Below are positions 56,391-64,000 of a stretch of 64,000 bases of DNA, one piece after another; position 1 is the stretch's first letter, and the number at the start of each line of letters is the position of its first letter. The stretch comes from Dactylellina haptotyla (lineage: Eukaryota; Ascomycota; Orbiliomycetes; Orbiliales; Orbiliaceae), in NCBI GenBank assembly GCA_031310005.1, contig CM062383.1, positions 496,001 through 560,000 of the forward strand. The letters are read 5' to 3'. Both the position numbers and the translations under genes were made by a program. The notes beneath the pieces are model-generated. The model searched no databases. It was not told where the DNA came from and was given only the letters and a program-made list of their open reading frames with translations.

Positions 56391-58398
56391 ACAAAATGGC
56401 CTGGTCTGGTTACTATAAAACGGCCGTGACTCCCCCGCTTACGGCGGAAGACACACGATCTGGAGAGATTGGACTGAACGGAGTGTTTACGGCGATTTGT
56501 AGACCTTTTAGGTTGCAGGCGGGTGGTCATCGGGTTCGAATCGGATTCGGGCAGAGAAGGCGAGGGACGGCGCACGAAGCGGGGAGCGATGTCCCAACGT
56601 GGAGGAATCGAGTGGAGGGGTTATCTACTAAGATCCCACGATCGAGATATTACAGCCGGGTGGTCGGAAGTATAAATTATATACTAAATTAAAAAGGCGA
56701 GGCTATGCATTTTTGATATATTGACTCAGAGTTGTGAATGCACCTTTGCAATTGTGTGAGCTTTCAACTTTTTGTATGTGCGGTTTGCCTCGACGTTATT
56801 ATCGATCAGATGCGGTTAGCGAACACGGGCCAATGCACGCCTGCACCACCACGGCGTGGGACATGTGGATTGGATGTCCCGGGTATTCCACATTGATATC
56901 TTGATGTTTTAGTGGCCGTTTAAATATTCATATATCTCTGGTCTACTGAATTATCGACAATTCAACGGGCTGCAGTACAGTAATTAGTTCGATAGAACAT
57001 GATATAAAACCCCGAGTCGCGACGGATGGTGCTGCACGAAGGCACGAACAAAACACAAGGACAAGTATATGTCAACGGTAGCACAAAGAAAAAAGAAGCG
57101 TATGCCGGGCAGCGCTACCTTGCAGATTTAGTACTTCCGATTCGACAAGGGAGGAAAAGAGAGAAAAAAGCTTTGAGGGTCTGGTGATTTTCAGAGGTGA
57201 GTATGGTCAACGGGTAGCTGCAGGGTGGATAAAGGTGGAAATATAATGGAATTAGAAGTTTCGTTACACCGAGTTTGCAGTTTGTTCGCAGGAGTGCAAC
57301 TGGATATGACGATAATTCATAAATTCGATATTCATAGCAAGATGGTTATAATAATTGGGAGAACAGTTGGAGATGTCGGACGAGGGGACCTGTTGTATCG
57401 GTCACACAGGAATCCGATATCATACATCCTGCCCATCCACGCCAAAGAGAGAATTGACAATTGGTTTATATAGAGATATGTACGCATATGTATATACGCC
57501 TGTCTCCTGTATGCACATGTATGTAGGTCTGTATAATTAGCGTAGTTTGTCCGGGAGAGAGTCGAGATGCATCCCTTGGCCGACGCAAGCACGGCTCGTC
57601 GACCCCTGAAAAGCGCGGAACATACGACGGACGACGCAGGCCGTGTGGTCGCTGTGATGTTATTATATTGGCCATCTCGTCTTCTTTACTCTCTCTTCTC
57701 TTTCTTCTTCTTATTCTTGCTCTTCTCTTCCTGCCATTGTCTGCATTCCTGTGCACGTTGTCGGATCCGGAACTCTTCGCTGCCCACGCAATTAACACAC
57801 TCCCCCAACTATATCCTCCTCTAACTGTTATAGTTATTCCCATCACATCACATCACCCTCTTCATCTCTCCTCAACCTCCTCCTCTCCTGCCGTCCTCTC
57901 TCCGTCCCTCTCCGTCCCTCTCCGTCCCTCTCCGTCCCTCTCTCGCCCTCCGCCAATTCGAGTCTATTTCCGTATCGTGCTGCCCTTCGCTTCATCTCTC
58001 CGGTGGAGTGCGTGTTTCTGGTTGCCCATTTGGCGCTGGTGGTCCGAGCTGGGGAGCCCCTTACTTTAACTCGCCCGCATTCCCACAGCCAATCCTGCCT
58101 CCCCTCCGACCTCATTTGGCCTGATATCTAATTATTCCTGCGAAGTAAATAATCTGTGAATTGCCTCCGTCCTGACTGTAACCGCGGCTGTCGACAAGCC
58201 CGTTTCATCGCCCTCTCGCCCCCCGTCGACGACCGTTATCAAAAGGTGTACCTCGCCGTGTCCCCAAGCGGAAGCGCTACCTGATCTCTCTCTCGTGTCT
58301 ACGGACTAGGACTAGGATAGTTGCGAGACGACGCAGCCTTCCAGCTTGGGCCTTCCTCACCGACTTACATAATAAACCGCACCTTCCTCCCTGCTATT
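56391..58398. other. Divergent intergenic stretch, CT-rich at right
   Basis: Promoters of F-box paralog C and of the Erf4 gene. The right part (57660-58320) is pyrimidine-rich on the plus strand, typical of leaders of constitutively expressed fungal genes. No gene seen. Confidence 0.55.
57901..57940. repeat. 10-bp tandem repeat, four copies
   Basis: The unit tccgtccctc repeats four times exactly, with partial copies at each side, about 460 bases before the Erf4-type start. Confidence 0.9.
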
Positions 58399-59563
58399 AT
58401 GGCCTTTACCCTCTCCGAAAACGACTCTGGCGTATCCGGCTTCAGCACCAAAGACAACAAATCCAGCATCCATCGCCTCTCCTCCAACCGCCCGTCCAAC
58501 GAGATGGCCACAAACACAACCACCACCGCCGCCTCCTCCATCGCCGGCGACACGCCCACCAACCGCAAATCCACTTCCTCCCAGCGGGACCTCGCCTCCC
58601 CGCCGCCGCCCCATCACCCGAATCCCAACTTGCGCTCCCGCTCCCAGTCGATAGACATCGAACTCGAACGCGGCCTCAAACTCGACGACCTCCGACAGCG
58701 TCGCGCGCAGGAACTCCCGCCCGTCACGCCCGTCACCCCTTCCCGCGATGGCGCCTCCAGCGTACACTCCGAGTCCTCCACCTCCTGGGATCCCTCTCAC
58801 CCGTGCTACCCGCATGTCAACCCGCACGTCCCCATGAACTCCCCGCTCGCCGACTCTACAAAGATCATCCGGATACCGCGCGACTTTATGATCCACGGCG
58901 ACACCTCCCCGGCCTTCTCCAACACCTACCCGAAGATTCTCGAGCCTTACCTCGGCGAGGAGCGGTTCCGACGTATAATTAAGACTATAAACGCAGAACT
59001 GCACGAAGCCTTCAACCCTTGGAACTGGCGGAACTGGGTCGACGCCTCCATGGGCGTCATCACCCTCTGGTTCGCAGAAGACATATTCGGCACCGAAACC
59101 AAGCGGCGGTTACGGAACATCGAAACCTTCTTGGAACAGCAAAATAGAGAGATGGAGGAAGTGCTCGAGAGACTACGGAAGGGAGAAATCGTGGAGGACG
59201 ACGAGCGAGGGCAGAGCAGGGAGGGCGCAGATGGCCCGGTGCTGATTAGCGGGCTGGCCAAGCTGATTCCGCTGAGGAAAACGGGGTATATGAATGTGAG
59301 TTTTGTTTTACCCTCCCACCTGACCGTTGCGTTTTAAACATTCCCTGCGGTGGTGGCTTGCAGTGGTGTAACAACATGCTGGAATGCAGAATGCAGATAT
59401 CTGATACTAACCGACGTTCCCCTGATAGCTCGATATTCAAATACCGAACCCCTTCACCGCGGACTCTGACTTTGACGACGACGACACAGCCGACTACTCT
59501 GCCCAACCGACACCGCGGGAAACCGGCGCGCCGACGAGTCCCAGGGATCACGTCGGCCGGTGA
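58399..59563 (+). CDS. Erf4/Shr5-type subunit of Ras palmitoyltransferase
   Basis: Partner of the DHHC enzyme Erf2, which palmitoylates Ras at the ER/Golgi. Exons 58399-59295 and 59429-59563, phase 0, give 343 residues. The N-terminal 170 residues are Ser/Thr/Pro-rich and disordered (with ELERGLKLDDLRQRRAQ as one helical island). The Erf4 domain covers about 178-290: TKIIRIPRDFMIHGDTSPAF, EERFRRIIKTINAELHEAFN, NWVDASMGVITLWF, then a helical stretch with RNIETFLEQQNREMEEVLER. The end is acidic (DSDFDDDDTADYS). The start at MAFTLSEND was chosen as the first ATG of the frame. The 133-base intron is longer than usual here, so a small extra exon is possible. Confidence 0.85.
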
Positions 59564-60406
59564 TACTAACGTTTCGTCTACATCTTTCTTTCTGTATACT
59601 CTCGGGGCGTTATATCTCTTATTTCCATTTTTATCATCCTATGCTACCTTCGTCCCTGTCGATCTTAACTGGAATGCTTTTTGTTTGTAAGATGTCCACT
59701 TTACACGAGTGGAAGGGAGGCTTAATGATTCGACGGCACTATTACTGCACATAGCTGGATTCTGTATACTTATTTTCGCCTTCCTTTTTATTATTTATAC
59801 CCACACCTCTTGAGGCTGTTACCTTGCTCGGTCGAACTTTTTTCCTTTTGTTCTTTGGAAGCTTAGGGGATTTTCTTGGTTCTATTTTCTTTGTTCCTTG
59901 CTGGCTGGATACATCGCTTTTTCTTCTTCCTTTCCTATTACTCTTAGCCCGGTTTACATTACATTACATTACATCTTGAGTCATTGAATTTGACTTTACT
60001 GTTACATATTTTCCATCGCAGGGCTTCTTCTTTCCGGTTGAATAATTATGCTACATAAGACTTATATAGGATGTCTGGGGAGGGTGGATATTGCGATTTT
60101 TTTTTATGTTTCCAATATGTATAAAGGGAATTAACATGGCGTTCTACCGTCTTCCTTTCTGCTCTACTTTTTATCAAATGAACGGTGGTATATATCCATA
60201 TCTTGTGCAAACGTCTACTAGATGATAAGAGCTCTTTTGCAGTGAATAAACCCATTCCACGGACAGCCCATGGTTCAGTCTCGTAACCAGCCCATGGTTT
60301 ACTACGAGGCCACCAGCGTTGTTTTCATAGAATTTGCAGAGGTATTTCCGTCCGTCCATTACATTATGCGTAGAATGGAAGTCCCGCAGTCTCCGGGGTC
60401 ACCAGG
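59564..60406. other. 3' region, no gene seen
   Basis: T-rich 3' UTR of the Erf4-type gene, containing a short ACATT array (59956-59974). Confidence 0.55.
59956..59974. repeat. ACATT microsatellite, about four units
   Basis: Three full ACATT units and a partial fourth in the 3' region of the Erf4-type gene. Confidence 0.85.
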
Positions 60407-60757
60407 TCAAGGCTCTCCTGCAAGTCCAACAAATCGATAAGCCCAACCGTCTTGGCGGGCTCGGACTTCTTCGTAGACGCGGTTGGCGCTCTCGTGCCTG
60501 CGGGTGCCGCTGTCGCTGCCGGAGGCGCGGTTGTAGTACTCGGTGCTGGGGTGGTCGCCGGAGGCAACGGTCTCTGTTCGATGACTCTGGGGTGTTTGGG
60601 CATTTACGACTATAACTAAGATCTCCCAGCCTGCACCCGTGGTCGTAACCTCAAAGTCACAAGCACCGTCTGATAACTTGGATTTCGAAGATTCAGACCC
60701 GGCTGAGGAAATTCTCAACTGGAGACCAGCCCAATCAAAAATGTTCCACCACTTAAA
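60407..60757 (-). CDS. Last exon of an unrecognised minus-strand gene (tentative)
   Basis: A 117-codon frame follows a good acceptor (atatag at 60758-60763) and begins FKWWNIFDWAGLQLR, continuing through an acidic-free Ser/Lys segment (SESSKSKLSDGACDFEV) and ending FVGLAGEP. The upstream exon was not found. A second frame (60364-60603) that is Ala/Thr/Pro-rich is also open, so which one is coded is uncertain. Confidence 0.3.
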   Translation of the reverse strand, partial: FKWWNIFDWAGLQLRISSAGSESSKSKLSDGACDFEVTTTGAGWEILVIVVNAQTPQSHRTETVASGDHPSTEYYNRASGSDSGTRRHESANRVYEEVRARQDGWAYRFVGLAGEP

Positions 60758-61509
60758 CTATATCTCTCTGAGTAGTAATTCACACCAATGAATCCGCTCC
60801 AAGCCCATTACTTTGCGCTGATGAGCTTTGGGAGAAAGCTGGGCCAACTCGTCGCCGGATTTTTCGTACTTAGAAAACCTGAACGTGGAATTTCCCGTGG
60901 CGAGGGTTCAGTCCGGCTTATTGGTCATCGGTATCGAGCCCATAAAATTCCAACTTCTGCGCGTGTGCTAAGGAAGGGAAATTCTTCCTTACCAGTGGCT
61001 GTAGGATTTGTAGAGGTCGTTAATTGATCTGAGAAGTCTCGTCGAATTTGGGTTTGCACACATGATAATACTAGCTAGTTCGCCGGTTGTTATATTCTGA
61101 AGGCGCCGATTTGGGCGATAGAGTATAACTCCCTTCGATGGTGCCGTGGAAGACCGAAAACCGTCGCACTCTGTTGCATCAATCTTAATGAGGGCAATCT
61201 CGACATCCGATATAAAAAGTGCTTCTCTTGGTTCTGCATCTGCTCTTTACCATTATTATCTTCTTCCGAATTTGGCACAGGTCCTTATTCGAGCCTTATA
61301 AACTCAGCGATGGGTCTTTTCTAGTGAATCTTTCTTAACATCTATTATTATCTTCAGTTCCTTACTGATTATGGCTTGTTGGCTTTTTTGGAAATTGTAA
61401 ACGTCGCCACCAAAATTTAATAATAGGCTGCATCGGATCGACGGACCCTTTGAGCGACATGTCGACAATGTCTCCAAGTGGTCGACCAGCCGTTACAGAA
61501 ACGTGAAGC
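60758..61509. other. No gene seen
   Basis: Possibly hosts the missing 5' exon of the minus-strand stretch to the left, but no splice path was clear. Confidence 0.4.
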
Positions 61510-62077
61510 CTAGTGGACAAAAACATCCTCTCGTGAATGCCAAGAACATAAATAACTTGTTCGCCCGTCGTGTTTATTGACGGTCTCCCAGAGTTGCTGA
61601 TCTGAGTATAGTTCCTTAGTATCTTTGGCGAACATAGCCTGGTTTCTTTGCTTCAGCTCCGGAAGTTCTACGTCCTTTGCTAGAACTGCATCGATGGCAT
61701 GTTCCGCGCTCATCATACCGCATTCGACCTTATACCTCGCTTGTAGGTTTTGGATAACATTCTTCATGATCGGTCTCTGCGGTAGGTTCGGTTTCGTTGA
61801 CATCTTATCCCAGGAAATAGTGGCAAGGTCGATATTTATAACTAGGAGACTCCCAATCTTAGCTCGCTCAAGTTGTTGGGCTTGTTACTCTGTTTGGGAG
61901 TCTACCATGCTGTCCCCGTTCTTCTGAGGCGGCATCGTAAATCCTTCTAGCGTAGGACTCGAAAGACTCGGTGAAAATCTTTTCCTCTCGGCCGACGTAA
62001 AAGTGATTTAGGAATTCCTCAAGAAAGTTACCGCTGAACGGGTTTGCCAACTCCATGAAACTGCTGATCTTAGCCAT
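61510..62077 (-). CDS. Unknown protein, 167 aa
   Basis: Exons 62077-61906 and 61841-61510 join in phase 1 with an intact frame. The protein is soluble-looking and mostly helical (FLEEFLNHFYVGREEKIF, SYARRIYDAASEERGQ, MKNVIQNLQARYKVECGM, MFAKDTKELYSDQQLWETV), with no signal peptide or membrane segment. I do not recognise it. The region to its right has similar short minus-strand frames. Confidence 0.5.
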
Positions 62078-62267
62078 TCGTTATTTCTAGCTCTGTTTTC
62101 TCAATTGGATCTATCTAATCCGCTCTTGCCTTTTCAGTACGGCATCTGGCTTGCGAGATAAGTTATATTGGAATCTAAATTTCCAACCTAGGCTGATTGA
62201 TCGGATTTTTGGATCCATTTCATCGGGAATACGGGATATTGGTTATCGTTACATACGTATACCGCAA

Positions 62268-62675
62268 TTATCTTATGGGGTCTCTGGAGTCTCTTCTTGT
62301 TAAGCTTTTAATAATTTCTTGACAGGCAATTTTGGTTATTCTTGGGTTTCCATGTCTCGTTTTCTGTTGTCTATTACTCTCACTCTGGAGTATCTTGGGA
62401 AATCGTGAAATATGTTGCATGAATTCCTTGAAGCTGACGACGACATCACTTCGGTTTATTAGAGAATTCCATAAGTGCCCTGTGTGAAACTTCGATACAA
62501 ACACCATGGGGTCTTTGTGTATTCGAGGTTTGTGCCTTTGTCGACGATACACAACGATAGCTACCTGCCGGTCCGGTTGGACGTTCGCATATAGGAAGAA
62601 TCTCAAGTAGAGGTGATGTGAAGAGGCATGAGAGGTGGGGGCGAATAGTAATAGAGAGGTTGGTGGTTGAGGTTG
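62268..62675 (-). CDS. Tentative exon of an unknown minus-strand gene
   Basis: A 136-codon frame opens after an AG at 62676-62677 and contains YLRFFLYANVQPDRQVAIVV and FKEFMQHISRFPKILQ. Composition is natural, but no start or upstream exon was placed and no family is recognised. Confidence 0.3.
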   Translation of the reverse strand, partial: QPQPPTSLLLFAPTSHASSHHLYLRFFLYANVQPDRQVAIVVYRRQRHKPRIHKDPMVFVSKFHTGHLWNSLINRSDVVVSFKEFMQHISRFPKILQSESNRQQKTRHGNPRITKIACQEIIKSLTRRDSRDPIR

Positions 62676-63289
62676 CTAAATATCCAATTCTTAAATTGTC
62701 AACCGCCAACGGTAACTGGTCAAAATCTTGAGTGCCTGCTCGAGCATGAGAATTCACGGTTGATATTCGCCGGCGACCATGATCCCGGACTTAAGTGACT
62801 CTAGTCATTTACGATACGAGCTTCGTGATTATGTATATGTATTCTCGGTCTATTTCCATGAAAGGCATGTCTGCGTAATTTTGAGAATAGTTGTTTGATT
62901 ACCGTTTGCAGATTAGAAATTATAGAGTTGATATCATAGGGTACGAATGGTGAGACAGGGCCCATGAGCTAAGTCATCATCTGCTGGTAATAACGAGGCA
63001 TAGCTCTTGTTTTCGCATCGCTTTTGACTGTACCAATGATAATCACGAAGGGCGGCCCAAGACCATTATTTGGATCCTTCCGGTATATGATAGCGACCAT
63101 CCATTCGAATTGTGTGTAAGAAGTCATATATATATTAATATATTTCTACGGCTGGAGGCCATTCCCTGCCATGGGTGATCGATAATAGGGTGAGTTTCTT
63201 CCAGAGCCCTTTCTTTGGCTACTTATAAATATTTTCGAATACATAATTAGCGCACAGAGGCAACATCATTTTTTGCCTCTCCGTCTAAT
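62676..63289. other. No supported gene
   Basis: Between two tentative minus-strand coding stretches; may hold introns or first exons. Confidence 0.4.
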
Positions 63290-63652
63290 TTAGGAAGTTG
63301 GTTTCGATTTGAAATCCCTATTTGCGATTGTTTTACGGGTGAGTGGTGTACATATTTTTTTGGCTTGTGGGAGAGCCTCAAAGGCATCAGCCTCCATATC
63401 AAGGTATATGTCAATACCTTGCCGACCTTTAAATCGCCAGTTTCTGATGTGTGAGGGAATCCCCTTCCCCACGTATACCACCAGTTCTAATTTCTCTTTC
63501 AGTCGATCAATTAGCCCCTTGCAGCTGTGAACAGCCGCCGGCAAGGAGCTGCCGACTATAATTGCAACGTCGATCCTGTTGCTACCATTGAGACTCTCGA
63601 TGTCAGGTAGTGTTTGACTGCACTTGTGTTGCCAATTGAAATCTCCGAACAT
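63290..63652 (-). CDS. Tentative C-terminal part of an unknown protein
   Basis: A 120-codon frame containing RIDVAIIVGSSLPAAVHSC and LELVVYVGKGIPSHI, a pattern of beta-strand, Gly-Ser-Ser-Leu turn and second strand that recalls nucleotide-binding folds such as the C-terminal half of sirtuins. The resemblance is weak: no zinc cysteines or catalytic His were found in the remaining 350 bases. The 5' end probably lies outside the window. Confidence 0.3.
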   Translation of the reverse strand: MFGDFNWQHKCSQTLPDIESLNGSNRIDVAIIVGSSLPAAVHSCKGLIDRLKEKLELVVYVGKGIPSHIRNWRFKGRQGIDIYLDMEADAFEALPQAKKICTPLTRKTIANRDFKSKPTS

Positions 63653-64000
63653 TTGAAGGGTTGGTCATCATATAATCGATAATTTCGACCATCGGGGGCA
63701 GTCTTGTACCTTTGCTAGACCAATGCGAAAAGGTGTATATGAACATAGTATAAGTGCAAGTGTATTGCAAATGCATTGAACTTAAGCATACGGATGATTA
63801 TGGTAGAACGCGGTAGGTTTTCCTGGACGCGGCCGTTGGCTGCGACTGGAACCAGCAACAATAGGATCCGCATATTTTCTATCTGTTGTCGTCTGTGTAC
63901 ATGAGCTGGAACTCCTATGGCTGGTCGCGGGACCAGGACGGCGTCAAGTTTGTGAAACAACGAAAAGGGGATAAACTCTATGAATTATTCATAGAGCTTC
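63653..64000. other. Right edge, no firm gene
   Basis: May contain upstream exons of the stretch at 63290-63652. Contains a short inverted repeat at the edge. Confidence 0.35.
63976..63996. repeat. 9-bp inverted repeat with 3-base loop
   Basis: CTCTATGAA (63976-63984) and TTCATAGAG (63988-63996) are exact reverse complements around TTA. Confidence 0.8.

Noticed and set aside
56520-56560. ggttcgaat word resembling a tRNA B box
   Set aside because: No matching A box, anticodon arm or acceptor stem could be folded around it.
63290-63652. Assignment of this frame as a sirtuin
   Set aside because: Only one strand-turn-strand pattern fits; the catalytic His, the NAD motif GAGxS and the zinc cysteines were not found, so it is left unnamed.
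1-64000. Search for CRISPR arrays, operons, transposons or LTR elements
   Set aside because: No spaced direct repeats, no terminal repeats flanking coding, and no transposase or reverse-transcriptase motif was recognised; the genome is clearly eukaryotic.

Overview
The window is nuclear DNA from a filamentous ascomycete (Pezizomycotina). The signs are short GT-AG introns of roughly 50 to 130 bases in almost every gene, a HacA-type bZIP gene with an Ire1-type hairpin intron, a Mid1 calcium-channel subunit, a Cla4-type PAK kinase, an alpha-actinin, CFEM proteins, a Clr5-domain protein and a eukaryotic initiator tRNA. I cannot fix the class or genus from sequence alone. I recognised no transposon, retroelement or CRISPR array.

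Layout. 1-5.7 kb: the 5' part of a GltA-type citrate synthase (runs off the left edge), mid1, and a small unknown gene. 5.7-16.4 kb: an accessory stretch with a degenerate repeat patch, a Clr5-domain gene with broken frames, an unknown small gene, an F-box/leucine-rich-type gene, an effector-like secreted protein and a double-CFEM GPI-type protein. 16.4-21.5 kb: gene-poor, with one initiator tRNA-Met and a short-chain dehydrogenase. 21.5-30.5 kb: cla4 and alpha-actinin, separated by 3.9 kb without a gene. 32.5-39.7 kb: a copper amine oxidase, a Thr/Ser-tailed secreted protein and a Lys/Glu-rich codon-biased protein. 39.7-47.4 kb is nearly empty. 47.4-48.8 kb holds hacA with a predicted 26-nt Ire1 intron. 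50.6-56.4 kb holds three paralogous F-box-type genes with an intron in the same codon. 58.4-59.6 kb holds an Erf4/Shr5-type Ras-palmitoylation subunit. 60.4-64 kb carries short, mostly unrecognised minus-strand coding stretches.

Function. Several genes act at the cell surface or in polarity and stress signalling: Mid1 (calcium entry), Cla4 (Cdc42 effector kinase), alpha-actinin (actin crosslinking), Erf4 (Ras lipidation), HacA (unfolded protein response), and secreted or GPI-anchored proteins. They are not arranged as one pathway. The most informative single signal is the hacA hairpin pair.

Caveat. At least seven otherwise well-preserved genes change reading frame by one base inside an exon, or at a junction that cannot be joined in frame. 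Other long genes are intact. Consensus indel errors in the assembly are a likely cause, so exon tables for those genes are provisional.
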